A stretch of DNA of 64,000 nucleotides from Paraplanobispora takensis (GCF_016863195.1 NZ_BOOK01000004.1:1-64000); one strand, 5' to 3'. Positions 19,566-29,442 are shown, numbered from the stretch's first letter. Translations and numbers: made by a program. The notes: a model not told the origin generated them from the letters alone.

Positions 19566-20255
19566 ATGGGCGCCGATCACGACGACCGCCACCACGCGCC
19601 GGACCCGCACGGCAGGGCGCTGCGGCTGGGCATCGGCGGGCCCGTCGGCAGCGGCAAGACCGCGCTGACCGCCGCGCTGTGCCGTACCCTCGGCCCGACG
19701 CTGCGCCTGGCCGTGGTCACCAACGACATCTACACCACCGAGGACGCCGACTTCCTGCGGAAGGCGGGCGTGCTGGACCCGGAGCGGATCGCCGCCGTGC
19801 AGACCGGCTGCTGCCCGCACACCGCCATCCGCGACGACATCGCGGCCAACCTCGACGCGGTGGAGAGCCTGGAGGAGCGCTTCGGCCCGCTCGACCTGGT
19901 GATCGTGGAGAGCGGCGGCGACAACCTCACCGCGACGTTCAGCCGGGGACTGGCCGACCGGCAGATCTTCGTGCTGGACGTCTCCGGCGGCGACAAGGTC
20001 CCCCGCAAGGGCGGTCCCGGCGTCACCACGGCCGACCTGCTCGTGATCAACAAGACCGACCTGGCCCCCATGGTCGGCGCCGACCTCACGGTCATGTCCC
20101 GCGACGCGGCGGCCGTACGGGACGGCAAGCCGGTGCTGTTCACCTCGGTCAGGCAGGAGCCGGAGGCGCACGCGGTGGCCGAGTGGGTCATGGGGCTCAT
20201 CCACGCGTGGACCTACGAGCACGCCCACGGCTCCACCGCCCCGGCCGCCACCTGA
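19566..20255 (+). CDS. ureG: Urease accessory GTPase UreG
   Basis: The 229-residue SIMIBI GTPase delivers nickel to apo-urease. It has the Walker [27 protein letters not shown], the metal-binding CPH in [20 protein letters not shown] and NKTDL. The N-terminus has a His/Asp-rich start ([12 protein letters not shown]) that could bind nickel, which is of interest because no ureE is present. AAAGGA lies upstream of ATG 19566. Confidence 0.97.
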   Translation: MGADHDDRHHAPDPHGRALRLGIGGPVGSGKTALTAALCRTLGPTLRLAVVTNDIYTTEDADFLRKAGVLDPERIAAVQTGCCPHTAIRDDIAANLDAVESLEERFGPLDLVIVESGGDNLTATFSRGLADRQIFVLDVSGGDKVPRKGGPGVTTADLLVINKTDLAPMVGADLTVMSRDAAAVRDGKPVLFTSVRQEPEAHAVAEWVMGLIHAWTYEHAHGSTAPAAT

Positions 20256-20260
20256 ACGCG

Positions 20261-21163
20261 ATGACACCCGCCCGGCTCCCGGCGTCCCCACCGCCCGCCG
20301 ACCTCCCCGCCTCCGCTCCCCCCGGCCGTCCCCCGGCCGCCGCCCCGGCGGTGCGGCGGCGGTCGATGACGGCGCGGGCGGTGCTCGCCACCGCGCTCGG
20401 GCCGGACGGCCGGACCGTACCGGCCGTGATGCGCTCGGCCCCGCCGATCACGCTGCGCCGTACCGGGCCGGGACGGGTCCACCTGGTCTCCACCGCCGCC
20501 GGGCCGCTCGGCGGCGACGACCTCGCGCTCGACATCGACGTGGCGCCCGGCACCTCGCTCGACGTCCTGTCCGTCGCGAGCACCCTCGTCCTGCCCGGCT
20601 CCGGCGCGGCCGAGTCGCTCATGACCGTCACCGCGCGGGTCGGCTCCGGGGCGTCGCTGCGGTTCGCCCCGGAGCCGACCGTGCTCGCGGCGGGCTGCCG
20701 GCACCGGGTGGCGGTACGGCTGGAGCTGGCCGGCGACGCCCGGGTGTTCTGGCGAGAGGAGATCGTCTTCGGCCGCCACGGCGAGACCCCCGGGCGCTGC
20801 CGCTCCCGCTTCGACGCCACCGTCGGGGGCCGCCCGCTGCTCCGGCAGGAGTTCACGGTGGGCGACCCGGCCCTCGACGCGAGCCCCGCGGTGTACGGCG
20901 ACGCCCGCTGCGTGGGCAGCACCTTGATCGCCGGGCCGCCCGGGGCCGTCCTCGCAGACCTCCGGGACCGGTACGGGGACGACGGCCCGGCCCCGGATGC
21001 CGCGGCCGCCGGGAGTCCCCGGACCGGCGAGGCGGTCATCGGGGACGGCTGGGCCATGCTGCCGCTGGCCGGGCCGGGGGTTCTGGTCTCGGCCCTCGCC
21101 CCGGACGCGGCCGCGCTCCGTTACCGTCTGGAGCGGGGTGAGGCGGCGGCGTTCCCACACTGA
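20261..21163 (+). CDS. ureD: Urease accessory protein UreD/UreH
   Basis: The 300-residue chaperone binds the urease apoprotein and recruits UreF and UreG. Family segments are LVSTAAGPLGGDDLALDIDV, TLVLPGSGAAES, LRFAPEPTVLAAGCRHR and WREEIVFGRHGE. The first 35 residues are a Pro/Ala-rich extension. ATG at 20261 lies 5 bases after the ureG stop. It is the last gene of the operon. Confidence 0.92.
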   Translation: MTPARLPASPPPADLPASAPPGRPPAAAPAVRRRSMTARAVLATALGPDGRTVPAVMRSAPPITLRRTGPGRVHLVSTAAGPLGGDDLALDIDVAPGTSLDVLSVASTLVLPGSGAAESLMTVTARVGSGASLRFAPEPTVLAAGCRHRVAVRLELAGDARVFWREEIVFGRHGETPGRCRSRFDATVGGRPLLRQEFTVGDPALDASPAVYGDARCVGSTLIAGPPGAVLADLRDRYGDDGPAPDAAAAGSPRTGEAVIGDGWAMLPLAGPGVLVSALAPDAAALRYRLERGEAAAFPH

Positions 21164-21322
21164 CCGGCCGGTCTGCCTGCCCGGTGACCCGGCCGCCCGG
21201 TGCCCGACCGCTCAGCCCGCCCGCCTCCTTGCGGTGATCATGTTGCCGGGGTGAGGAGCGGGCCGGGCGGATTGTGCGCGGGGCGCCTGTCCCCGGCCGG
21301 ACGGGGAAACTAGCCTGAGCCG

Positions 21323-21871
21323 ATGGTCGATCCCGCCACCGCCCCCGCGCCCTCCCCCGCGTCCGGCCGGGCCCTGCCGATCGCGGTGGCCGCCGCGGGC
21401 GCCCTTCTCGTGGTGGCCGCCTTCCTGCCCTGGGCGGGGATCAGGGCGGACATCGTCTTCGTCGGCTCGGTGAGCGAACGCATCCGGGGCGTGGACGACT
21501 GGTCGGGGGTGCTCGCGCTGATCTCCGGGATCGCCGCGACGGCACTCGGCGCCGTGGCGGCCACGGGGGTCACCGGTGTCGCGAACGGCCGGCGGTTCAC
21601 CGCTCTCGCGACGCTGCCGGGCGTGATCACCGTACTGGTCCTGCTGGTCTTCCTGAGCGACCCCCTGGGCAGAGCCGAGCAGGCCTCGATCGACCTCGGC
21701 GGCCTGATGAGGGTCCAGCCGACCGTTGAGTACGGCTGGTTCGTCGCGTTCGCGGCGGCTCTGGCGGTGACCGCGCTGGGGATCACCGCGCTGCTCCTGC
21801 GCCGGCCGGTCCCGCAGGCCGACGGGCGTCGAGCCGGGGACGACGGGCGTCATCTCGACGACGGGCGGTAG
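21323..21871 (+). CDS. Four-helix membrane protein of unknown function
   Basis: A 182-residue protein with about four membrane segments (ALPIAVAAAGALLVVAAFLPWAG region, GVLALISGIAATALGAVA, LPGVITVLVLLVFL, and WFVAFAAALAVTALGITALL) and the FLPWAG motif common in small actinobacterial membrane proteins. The tail is Arg/Asp-rich. Its last 22 bases overlap the 3' end of the convergent acyltransferase gene. No function can be assigned. Confidence 0.65.
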   Translation: MVDPATAPAPSPASGRALPIAVAAAGALLVVAAFLPWAGIRADIVFVGSVSERIRGVDDWSGVLALISGIAATALGAVAATGVTGVANGRRFTALATLPGVITVLVLLVFLSDPLGRAEQASIDLGGLMRVQPTVEYGWFVAFAAALAVTALGITALLLRRPVPQADGRRAGDDGRHLDDGR

Positions 21872-22917
21872 AGCCACCTGAGCCGCGGCTCGAACAGTCC
21901 CCTGAAGAGGGCCCTCGTCTGCGGGAGGCACAGGACGACCGACAGCGCGAAGCAGCCGCCCGCGATGGCGAGCACGCCCCACGGGCCGAACATCCACGGC
22001 CGGCTGAGCCAGCCCATCTCCTTGGCGACGAGCACCGGGACGCCGTGCAGCAGATAGCAGTACAGCGTCCTGGTCCCCAGGCCGGAGAACCAGGTCTCGC
22101 GCCGCGGGATCAGGGCCAGGACCGCCGCGGACATGACCAGCGCGGCGACGAGCAGCCCGAGACGTACGGCGATGCCCGTCCACCAGGTCATGTCCAGGTG
22201 CTCGAAGTCGTGCCTGTAGTAGACCGGCCCCAGCTCGACCCGGGGTGCGACCACGGTCGCCACCACGGCCGCGCCCAGCAGCACGCAGACAGAGATGATC
22301 TTGATCCGGGTTCGGTCGAGCAGGTCGAGATGCCGGGGCGTGAGCAGCAGGCCGATCACGAAGAACGGCATGAGCCCGAAGAACCGGTCCAGGCTGAAGT
22401 CGCCGGGCAGTTCGCAGAACCCGGCGAGAACGTAGACGGCGACGGCGATCGGCAGCGGATGGCGCAGGCGTCTCCACACCGGTATGGAGAGCCTCCACAG
22501 CAGCAGCGCCATCAGATACCAGTTCAGCCAGGCCGGGTCCATGATGCTCAGGGACCACCCGTCCCCCAGCGCGGACCGCACGGCGGCGTAGCCGACCTCC
22601 ACGACGATGTACGGCACCAGCAGGGTGTCGACGAGCTTGCTCGTCCTGGCGGTGGAGTCCCAGAACCGGCGCGACAGATATCCGCTGAGGATGACGAACA
22701 ACGGCATGTGGAACACGTAGACGAACAGGTACACGGCCCGTGACGAGCCCGCGGCCAGCGTGGGCACCAGTGAGTGACCGGCCACCACCAGGCAGATCAG
22801 GACGAACTTAACGTTGTCCAGATACGGTTCGCGCTGCCGCCCGGCGGGCTGCGGCCGCTCCGTCCCCGGCGTGGCCACCGCTCGCGGAGCGTCGATCACA
22901 GATACGGCACTGTTCAT
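21850..22917 (-). CDS. Acyltransferase family 3 membrane protein (fucose 4-O-acetylase-like)
   Basis: The 355-residue protein has about ten membrane segments. It begins with the acyltransferase-3 signature PYLDNVKFVLICLVVAGHSL and continues with a HMPLFVILSGYLSRRF block with the conserved His and Ser/Gly pattern, then WNWYLMALLLWRL-like and LLHGVPVLVAKEMGW segments. Such enzymes O-acetylate cell-surface sugars using cytosolic acyl donors. It lies alone downstream of the urease operon on the other strand. Confidence 0.85.
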   Translation of the reverse strand: MNSAVSVIDAPRAVATPGTERPQPAGRQREPYLDNVKFVLICLVVAGHSLVPTLAAGSSRAVYLFVYVFHMPLFVILSGYLSRRFWDSTARTSKLVDTLLVPYIVVEVGYAAVRSALGDGWSLSIMDPAWLNWYLMALLLWRLSIPVWRRLRHPLPIAVAVYVLAGFCELPGDFSLDRFFGLMPFFVIGLLLTPRHLDLLDRTRIKIISVCVLLGAAVVATVVAPRVELGPVYYRHDFEHLDMTWWTGIAVRLGLLVAALVMSAAVLALIPRRETWFSGLGTRTLYCYLLHGVPVLVAKEMGWLSRPWMFGPWGVLAIAGGCFALSVVLCLPQTRALFRGLFEPRLRWLYRPSSR

Positions 22918-23053
22918 GGGAACTACCCGGTCGTGTCGGAGTCGCGTGCGAGCCGACGTTAACCGGGGCGCCTTGACAGCTACTTTCAGACACCGTCCCG
23001 TTACGGATCCGGCGGTCCGAAAAGCGGCCCGCCCGGGTGCCCGGGCGTGCCGA

Positions 23054-23974
23054 TCAGTCGTAGAAGCCGAGGCGGCGCAGCTGCTTGGGGTCGCGCTGCC
23101 AGTCCTTGGCGACGCTGATGCGCAGGTCGAGATAGACCCGGGTGCCGAGCAGACCCTCGATCTGCTTGCGGGCGCGGCTGCCGACCTCCTTCAGGCGCGT
23201 GCCCTTGTGGCCGATCACGATGGCCTTCTGGGACGGGCGCTCGACGAACATGTGCGCGTAGATGTCGAGCAGGTCGTCACGGCCCTCGCGGGGCATCATC
23301 TCGTCGACGACCACCGCGATCGAGTGCGGCAGCTCGTCGCGGACGCCCTCCAGGGCCGCCTCCCGGATCAGCTCGCCGACCAGGACCTGCTCGGGCTCGT
23401 CGGTGAGCTGCCCGCCCTCGTACAGCGGGGGGCTCTCGGGGAGCCGCGCGATCAGCTGGTCGGCCAGCACGTCGAGCTGCTCCCCGGACTGCGCGGAGAC
23501 CGGGACGATCTCCGCGAACTCGGCCAGCCGGGAGACCGCGAGCAGCTGCTCGGCGATCTGCTCGCGGGTGGCCAGGTCGCACTTGGTGACCACGGCGATC
23601 ACCGGGGTCTTCTTGACCGCCGCCAGCTTGTCGGCGATGAACCTGTCGCCCTTGCCGATGGGCTCGTTGGCCGGGACGCAGAACCCGATCACGTCCACCT
23701 CGGAGAGCGTGGACAGCACCAGGCTGTCCAGCCGCTCGCCGAGCAGCGTGCGGGGGCGGTGCAGGCCGGGCGTGTCCACGATGATGAGCTGGGCGTCCGG
23801 ACGGTGCACGATGCCGCGGATGACCCGCCTGGTGGTCTGCGGCTTCGACGAGGTGATCGCCACCTTGGTGCCGACCAACGCGTTCATCAGCGTGGATTTG
23901 CCGACGTTGGGCCGGCCGACGAAGCAGGCGAAACCCGCGTGGAAATCAGCAGCTGAGGAACTCACGCCGTCCAT
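23054..23974 (-). CDS. era: GTPase Era
   Basis: The 306-residue ribosome-assembly GTPase binds the 3' end of 16S rRNA. It has G1 GRPNVGKST, G2 region SKPQTTR, G3 VDTPGLHRPR, G4 TKCD and a C-terminal KH domain (VIGHKGTRLKEVGSRARKQ). I used ATG at 23974; a TTG at 23995 would overlap the stop of the upstream gene. It is the last gene of the block phoH-ybeY-corC-like-cdd-like-era, an order conserved in actinobacteria. Confidence 0.97.
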   Translation of the reverse strand: MDGVSSSAADFHAGFACFVGRPNVGKSTLMNALVGTKVAITSSKPQTTRRVIRGIVHRPDAQLIIVDTPGLHRPRTLLGERLDSLVLSTLSEVDVIGFCVPANEPIGKGDRFIADKLAAVKKTPVIAVVTKCDLATREQIAEQLLAVSRLAEFAEIVPVSAQSGEQLDVLADQLIARLPESPPLYEGGQLTDEPEQVLVGELIREAALEGVRDELPHSIAVVVDEMMPREGRDDLLDIYAHMFVERPSQKAIVIGHKGTRLKEVGSRARKQIEGLLGTRVYLDLRISVAKDWQRDPKQLRRLGFYD

Positions 23975-23991
23975 TGTCCCCGATGCCGGGC

Positions 23992-24324
23992 TCAACTCTG
24001 ACGCAACGTGCCGTCGGGGTCGGCCACGAGCAGGGTCGAGGTGCCCATGTCGCGCACCACTGCGGCGTCCGCCTCGCTCGGTCCCTCTCCCGCCGTGACC
24101 AGCGCGGCCGCCTCGAGCGAGCGGGCACCGCTGGAGACGGCCATGGCGACCGCGACCTGCAACGCCGACAGCGTCAGGGAGGGCAGGGCCACGTTGGCCG
24201 AGGCGTAGGTCCGGCCGGTCTCGTCGCGTACGGCGGCGCCCTCGGCGGCGCCGTTGCGGGCGCGGGCCGAGCGGGCAAGAACAATGATCTTGTTGTCCTC
24301 GGGGTCGAGGGTCGTCTCACTCAC
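23992..24324 (-). CDS. Cytidine deaminase-like protein lacking the catalytic motifs
   Basis: The 110-residue protein occupies the slot usually annotated as cytidine deaminase between the CBS-domain protein and era. It keeps fold-like segments (ARSARARNGAAEGAAVRDE, ASANVALPSLTLSALQVAVA). However, the zinc-binding HAE/CAE and PCxxC motifs of active deaminases are absent, and I see no Cys or His in it at all. It is probably a non-enzymatic relative. GTG at 24324. A terminator-like hairpin at 24377-24418 separates it from the preceding gene. Confidence 0.75.
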   Translation of the reverse strand: MSETTLDPEDNKIIVLARSARARNGAAEGAAVRDETGRTYASANVALPSLTLSALQVAVAMAVSSGARSLEAAALVTAGEGPSEADAAVVRDMGTSTLLVADPDGTLRQS

Positions 24325-24376
24325 GGCACAAGCGTATTCAGCCCCCGCGCGCCCCCGTGCACCGGCCGGAAAACGC

Positions 24377-24418
24377 CGAAGGTGCCCCCGCCCGGTCACA
24401 CGGGCGGGGACACCTTCG
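24377..24418. terminator. Strong hairpin downstream of the CBS-domain gene
   Basis: Eighteen-base arms (24377-24394 and 24401-24418) pair at 17 of 18 positions around a 6-base loop. It lies between the stop of the CBS-domain gene (24702) and the start of the cdd-like gene. The remaining 280 bases up to 24701 are GC-rich and hold no gene that I can support. Confidence 0.75.
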
Positions 24419-24701
24419 ATCGGGCGGGATGCGGCCGGCCAGCAGGCCGCATCCGTCCTTCCCCCGGGAGACGCCTCCGCGCCGCGAACCCCTCCCGGCG
24501 CTCGGGCCTCTCCCCGGCTCCCGCGTCACCGGGAGCCACGGGAGAAGCCTCGCGCGGGCTGCTTGCAGATCACTTGCGGGGCGCTTGACCGGCCCGCCCC
24601 TTCCGGTCTCCGCGGCGCGCGGGGCCCGGGGCCGCGCTCCGGTGCACCGGACCCGCGGCCGCCGTACGTGCCGGCGGTCGCCGTACGGGACCGGTGGAGG
24701 G

Positions 24702-26006
24702 TCAGTCGTGCTCGGCGGAGGGTGAGTCGCCGTTCTCGCCGAGGTCGACGTTCCGCCGGACCAGGACCGTGCCGATCCGGTTGCGCCGTCCCTCCAGGCT
24801 CTCCGCGGTCAGGCTCAGGCCCTCCACCACCGCCTCGGAGCCCGCGATCGGCACCCGGCCCAGGGCGTGCGCCAGCAGGCCGCCGACCGTCTCCACGTCG
24901 TCCACGTCCAGCTCGACGCCGAACATGTCCTCCAGCTCGCCCACCGGCAGCCGGGCCGTCACCCGGACCGCCCCGTCCTCCAGCGGCTCCACGCGGGGGG
25001 CCTCCTGGTCGTACTCGTCGGTGATCTCACCGACGATCTCCTCCAGGACGTCCTCGATGGTGACCAGGCCGGCCGTCCCGCCGTACTCGTCGATGACGAT
25101 GGCCTGGTGGATCTGACGGGCCTGCATCTCACGCAGGAGCTGGTCGATGGGCTTGCTCTCGGGCACGTAGGTGGCCGGGCGCATGATCGACTCGACCGGC
25201 TCGACGCGGCCGTCGTCTCCGGTGTCCTGCACCCTGCGCACGACGTCCTTGAGGTAGACGATGCCGATGACGTCGTCCTCGTTCTCGCCCACCACGGGGA
25301 TGCGGGAGAAGCCGCTGCGCAGCGCGAGCGACAGGACCTGGTTCAGCGTCTTGCCGCGCTCGATGAACACCATGTCGGTGCGGGGCACCATCACCTCGCG
25401 CACGATGGTGTCGCCGAGCTCGAAGACCGAATGGATCATCTCCCGCTCGTCCGGCTCGATGACCCGGCGCTCCTCGGCCAGGTCGACCAGGTCGCGCAGC
25501 TCGGCCTCGGAGGTGAACGGCCCCTCCCGGAAGCCCTTGCCCGGGGTCAGCGCGTTGCCCAGCAGGATGAGCAGCGTGGGCAGCGGGCCGAAGATCCGCG
25601 TGAGGCCGTACACCAGAGGGGCCGCGGCCAGCGCGATCGGCTCGGCGTGCTGGCGGCCCAGCGTCCGCGGGGAGACGCCGACGATCACATAGCTGATCAC
25701 GACCATGACCGCCGCCGCGGCGGCGTAGGCCCAGCCCTGGTCGCCCATCCAGTCGATGAACAGCAGCGTGGCGATCACCGTGGCGACCAGCTCGCAGGTC
25801 AGCCGGAGCAGGAGCAGCAGGTTGAGGTAGCGCGGCGGGTCGGCGACGATCGCCTGCAGGCGCCCGGCCCCCCGCCGCCCCTCACGGACGAACTCCTCGG
25901 CGCGCACCCTGGAGATACGCGTCAGCGCGGTCTCCGCGCTGGCGATCAGGCCGCCGACCACCACCAGGACGACGGCCGAGAACAACCACCCGTTGGCGAA
26001 GTTCAC
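24702..26006 (-). CDS. CNNM/CorC-family membrane protein with CBS pair (hemolysin C type)
   Basis: The 434-residue product has a DUF21 N-terminal domain of three to four membrane helices ([36 protein letters not shown]), then two CBS domains ([39 protein letters not shown]) and a CorC_HlyC C-terminal domain ([18 protein letters not shown]). Family members act in Mg/Co homeostasis. I chose GTG 26006 because it makes a GTGA overlap with the ybeY stop; an in-frame GTG at 26030 is possible. Confidence 0.9.
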   Translation of the reverse strand: MNFANGWLFSAVVLVVVGGLIASAETALTRISRVRAEEFVREGRRGAGRLQAIVADPPRYLNLLLLLRLTCELVATVIATLLFIDWMGDQGWAYAAAAAVMVVISYVIVGVSPRTLGRQHAEPIALAAAPLVYGLTRIFGPLPTLLILLGNALTPGKGFREGPFTSEAELRDLVDLAEERRVIEPDEREMIHSVFELGDTIVREVMVPRTDMVFIERGKTLNQVLSLALRSGFSRIPVVGENEDDVIGIVYLKDVVRRVQDTGDDGRVEPVESIMRPATYVPESKPIDQLLREMQARQIHQAIVIDEYGGTAGLVTIEDVLEEIVGEITDEYDQEAPRVEPLEDGAVRVTARLPVGELEDMFGVELDVDDVETVGGLLAHALGRVPIAGSEAVVEGLSLTAESLEGRRNRIGTVLVRRNVDLGENGDSPSAEHD

Positions 26007-26485
26007 CGCTGGGGGCGCACCTCCCGCCACGCTTCGAGGAGCTCACCCTGCAGCCCGAACATCTCCTTGTGCTCCTCGGGCTCGGCGTGGTCGTAGCCCA
26101 GCAGGTGGAGGATGCCGTGCGTGCACAGCAGCTCCAGCTCCGCCTCGGTGCCGTGCCCGGCCTCGGCGCCCTGCTTGGCGGCCACCTGCGGGCAGAGCAC
26201 CACGTCGCCCAGGAGGGCCGGGTCGGCCGGGGCGTCGCCCTCCTGCCGCGCGCCGGCGCCGTGCCCGGGACGCAGCTCGTCCATCGGGAAGGCGAGCACG
26301 TCCGTCGGGCCGGGCTCGCCCATCCACCGCTCGTGCAGGTCGGACATGGCCTCCTCGTCGACGACGAGGATCGACAGCTCCGCGAGGGGGTTGATGCCCA
26401 TCCGCTCCAGCACGTGTCCCGCCAGCGCGACGAGGAGCTCCTCGTCGACCTCGACGCCGGACTCGTTGTTGACCTCGATGCTCAT
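26003..26485 (-). CDS. ybeY: Endoribonuclease YbeY
   Basis: The 160-residue metallo-RNase matures rRNA 3' ends and takes part in ribosome quality control. The zinc motif is [21 protein letters not shown] (three histidines of H-x3-H-x5-H), with an [20 protein letters not shown] region and the DVLAFPMDE motif upstream. It overlaps phoH at its start and the CBS-domain gene at its end, as expected for this conserved operon. Confidence 0.96.
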   Translation of the reverse strand: MSIEVNNESGVEVDEELLVALAGHVLERMGINPLAELSILVVDEEAMSDLHERWMGEPGPTDVLAFPMDELRPGHGAGARQEGDAPADPALLGDVVLCPQVAAKQGAEAGHGTEAELELLCTHGILHLLGYDHAEPEEHKEMFGLQGELLEAWREVRPQR

Positions 26486-27546
26486 GACCGTCCCCGATGG
26501 CGCTTGTCCGCGCCCTTGATCACCTGCGGCGGGCCCTGCCGCACGGTCTCGTCGTAGCGCCCGTAGGCGTCGACGATGTCGCTCACCAGCTTGTGCCGTA
26601 CCACGTCGGCGCTGGTCAGTCTGCAGAAGTGGATGTCGGGGATGCCGTCCAGGATGTCCTGGACGACCCGCAGGCCGCTCTGCACGCCGCCCGGCAGGTC
26701 GACCTGGGTGACGTCACCGGTCACGACGATCTTCGAGTTGAAGCCCAGCCGGGTCAGGAACATCTTCATCTGCTCGGGCGAGGTGTTCTGCGCCTCGTCG
26801 AGGATGATGTAGGCGTCGTTGAGCGTACGGCCGCGCATGTAGGCCAGCGGGGCGACCTCGATCGTGCCCGCGGCCATCAGCCGGGGGATCGAGTCGGGGT
26901 CGATCATGTCGTGCAGCGCGTCGTAGAGCGGGCGCAGGTAGGGGTCGATCTTCTCGTACAGCGTGCCCGGCAGGAAGCCCAGGCGCTCGCCCGCCTCGAC
27001 CGCGGGGCGGGTGAGGATGATCCGGTTGACCTTCTTCTCCTGCAGGGCCCGCACGGCCTTGGCCATCGCCAGGTAGGTCTTGCCGGTGCCGGCGGGGCCG
27101 ATGCCGAAGACGATGGTGTGCTTGTCGATCGCGTCGACGTAGCGCTTCTGGTTCACGGTCTTCGGCCGGATGGTGCGGCCGCGGGAGGAGATGATGTCGA
27201 GGGAGAGCACCTCGGCGGGACGCTCGGAGCTCATCCGCAGCATGGCGATGCTGCGCTCAACGGCGTCCGCCGTCAGCTCGGCCCCCCCGCTGACCAGCTC
27301 GGTCAGCTCCTCGAAGAGGCGCACCACGATGCTGCTCTCCTCCGGGCTGCCGGTGATGGTGATCTCGTTGCCCCGGACGTGGATGTCGGCGCGGAAGGCG
27401 CCCTCGATGACCCTCAGCAGCTCGTCGCGCGAGCCAAGCAGGCTGACCATCGAGTGGTCGTCCGGGATCACCACCTTCGCCTGAGTCCGGCTCGGACCCT
27501 TCGACCGCGTCTGTGGTGTTCTGCTGGAATCGTTTGGCTCGGACAT
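26482..27546 (-). CDS. phoH: PhoH-family ATPase (YbeZ)
   Basis: The 354-residue protein is a PhoH/YbeZ ATPase with Walker [16 protein letters not shown], Walker [14 protein letters not shown] and the sensor [12 protein letters not shown]. It probably supports YbeY in RNA processing; ybeY follows with a 4-base overlap. An N-terminal KH-like segment ([15 protein letters not shown]) precedes the ATPase domain. ATG at 27546 has GAGG about eight bases upstream; a longer frame to 27606 adds an unlikely N-terminus. Confidence 0.95.
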   Translation of the reverse strand: MSEPNDSSRTPQTRSKGPSRTQAKVVIPDDHSMVSLLGSRDELLRVIEGAFRADIHVRGNEITITGSPEESSIVVRLFEELTELVSGGAELTADAVERSIAMLRMSSERPAEVLSLDIISSRGRTIRPKTVNQKRYVDAIDKHTIVFGIGPAGTGKTYLAMAKAVRALQEKKVNRIILTRPAVEAGERLGFLPGTLYEKIDPYLRPLYDALHDMIDPDSIPRLMAAGTIEVAPLAYMRGRTLNDAYIILDEAQNTSPEQMKMFLTRLGFNSKIVVTGDVTQVDLPGGVQSGLRVVQDILDGIPDIHFCRLTSADVVRHKLVSDIVDAYGRYDETVRQGPPQVIKGADKRHRGRS

Positions 27547-27665
27547 GGGCGGGCCTCTAGCGGCCTGTTCGCCTCCAGACTTCGACGAGTGAACCCGTAA
27601 GTGCACTGCGGAGCACTTTCTCCGCCATCGTATCTATGATCGAGGGGATCGCGCCCAACCGTTTT

Positions 27666-28019
27666 TTACCCGGGCGGCCAGGTCAGACCGCGTCCGCCGA
27701 GCACGTGTCCGTGCACGTGGAAGACCGTCTGGCCCGCCTCGGGCCCGGTGTTGAAGACCAGGCGGTAGCCGGAGCCGGCGACGCCCTCCTGCTCGGCGAC
27801 CGCGTGCGCCGCCTTGATCACCTCGTCGGCCAGTCCGTGGTCGGCGGCCGCGAGCGCGGCGGCGTCGCGATAGTGGTCCTTGGGGATGACCAGGACGTGG
27901 GTCGGCGCCTTGGGGTCGATGTCCCGGAAGGCCAGCGTCCGCTCGGTCTCGTGGACGACGTCGGCGGGAATCTCCTTGGCCACGATTCTGCAGAACAGGC
28001 AGTCGGCTTCGCTTACCAT
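27666..28019 (-). CDS. HIT-family nucleotide-binding protein
   Basis: The 117-residue protein has the zinc-binding start CLFCRIVAKEIPADVV, the nucleotide pocket segment FNTGPEAGQTVFHVHGHVLGG, and the histidine triad HVHGHV. HINT-type enzymes hydrolyse AMP-lysine or aminoacyl adenylates. It is divergent from the sigma factor gene. Its C-terminus (LGGRGLTWPPG) is of normal length. Confidence 0.93.
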   Translation of the reverse strand: MVSEADCLFCRIVAKEIPADVVHETERTLAFRDIDPKAPTHVLVIPKDHYRDAAALAAADHGLADEVIKAAHAVAEQEGVAGSGYRLVFNTGPEAGQTVFHVHGHVLGGRGLTWPPG

Positions 28020-28172
28020 GGGTGCACCCTATCCCGGCGGACGTTGCCAATCGGTGATGGTCCCTCTGCGGTAAAGAGAGATCTGCATGGATAGGGTGTG
28101 TGTGCGAAACTTGCGTCGGCAGACAATTGCGAGTTTGCCCAAAAGTCCGCCTGGCGAGGACACGACTGGGTC

Positions 28173-28778
28173 ATGCCCCCTAATGAACCGGAAGAGCGTA
28201 AACCCTCTGGGAAGGCTGAGCGTCCCATTGATGTGACCACCGAGACCCTCGTGGCCGACAGGTCGCTCGGGGCGGTGCCCGTCGGGTGGGATGCCGACAT
28301 GGCCGTTACCGCGCTCTACAGCGCTCACTATCGGTCTCTCGTGCGCCTCGCCGTGCTACTCGTCCGCGACATGGCAACCGCGGAGGAGGTCGTACAGGAC
28401 GCGTTCGTCGCCATCCACGGCGCCTGGCGCAGACTGCGCGATCCCGACAAGGCACTCGCCTACCTGCGTCAGTCGGTCGTCAACCGATCGCGTTCCGTGC
28501 TGCGGCACCGCGCGGTCGTCGAGAAATACGCCCCCAAGGGCCTGCCCGACGCGCCGAGCGCCGAGAACGGCGCGATCGGCGAGCTGGAGCGGTCCGCCGT
28601 CATCGAGGCTCTGCGCGGGTTGCCCGCACGCCAGCGCGAGGCGCTGGTGCTGCGTTACTACGGAGACCTGTCCGAAGCGCAGATCGCCCACGCGATGGGC
28701 ATCAGCAAGGGCGCGGTCAAGAGTCACACGGCTCGCGGCATGGCCGCCCTACGAACCATTCTGGAGCAACTGTCATGA
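28173..28778 (+). CDS. ECF sigma factor, SigE-like family
   Basis: A 201-residue sigma-70 protein. Region 2 covers LYSAHYRSLVRLAVLLVRD, TAEEVVQDAFVAIHGAW and YLRQSVVNRSRSVLRHR. Region 4 has LPARQREALVLRYYGDLSEA and the HTH IAHAMGISKGAVKSHTARG. An N-terminal 45-residue extension is disordered. I chose ATG at 28173 (GGCGAGGA upstream); a GTG at 28098 would extend it. The stop overlaps the next ATG, so sigma factor and membrane partner are coupled. Confidence 0.92.
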   Translation: MPPNEPEERKPSGKAERPIDVTTETLVADRSLGAVPVGWDADMAVTALYSAHYRSLVRLAVLLVRDMATAEEVVQDAFVAIHGAWRRLRDPDKALAYLRQSVVNRSRSVLRHRAVVEKYAPKGLPDAPSAENGAIGELERSAVIEALRGLPARQREALVLRYYGDLSEAQIAHAMGISKGAVKSHTARGMAALRTILEQLS

Positions 28779-29425
28779 CCGACTCCCCCGACGAGTACGG
28801 CGAGCTGCTCCGCCGTGCCCTCAGCGCGGAGGCGGACTCGGTCGTTCCCTCCCCGGACGGACTGGAGATCATCCGCGCCCGCATAGAACGACGCGGGCTC
28901 CGCGGGCTGATGTGGTGGCGCGCCGGAGCCTCAGTCGCGGGGGCGGTGCTCGTGGCCGCCACCGTCGTCATGGTGGTCCCCGAGCTTCGCCAGCAGGTCA
29001 CCCAGCAGATCACCTCCGCCGGCGACGTGCAGCCGGCCACGACGACCCCTCCGGAGCTGCTGGCGACCTCCCGGCCCCCGTCGAAGGACGGCAAGGTCGC
29101 CCCGCCCGCCACCAGGCCCGGCACGCCCGAGCCTCCGATGCCCACCAAGGGCAGGACGCCCGCGCCGAGTTCGGTCCCGCAGCCGACCCCGACGCCCACC
29201 GTCCCGACCTCCACCCCGTGCCCGACCGTCGCCGCCGACGACACGCTCGTCGAGCCGGAGGAGCAGCGCGAGGAGTGCGAGAAGACCGCGACGCCGACCC
29301 CGACGCCGTCGGAGGCCGAGCCGACACCGGAGGTCTCCTGCCCGGCCGAGGAGTGCCCGGCGCCGGACGACACCTCGCCGCCGCTCCCGACGGAGGAGGG
29401 CACCCAGGCCCCCATCAACAACTGA
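28775..29425 (+). CDS. Membrane-anchored partner of the sigma factor, possible anti-sigma protein
   Basis: The 216-residue protein has a short cytosolic N-terminus (DEYGELLRRALSAEADSVVP), one membrane helix (about residues 51-70, ASVAGAVLVAATVVMVV) and a long outer Pro/Thr/Glu-rich tail with a few Cys (STPCPTVAADD, CPAEECPAPDD). The architecture and ATGA coupling fit a membrane regulator of the sigma factor. No ZAS motif (H-x3-C-x2-C) is present, so it is not a classical zinc anti-sigma factor. A strong terminator follows. Confidence 0.7.
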   Translation: MTDSPDEYGELLRRALSAEADSVVPSPDGLEIIRARIERRGLRGLMWWRAGASVAGAVLVAATVVMVVPELRQQVTQQITSAGDVQPATTTPPELLATSRPPSKDGKVAPPATRPGTPEPPMPTKGRTPAPSSVPQPTPTPTVPTSTPCPTVAADDTLVEPEEQREECEKTATPTPTPSEAEPTPEVSCPAEECPAPDDTSPPLPTEEGTQAPINN

Positions 29426-29442
29426 GGGACGACCCGGACGAC

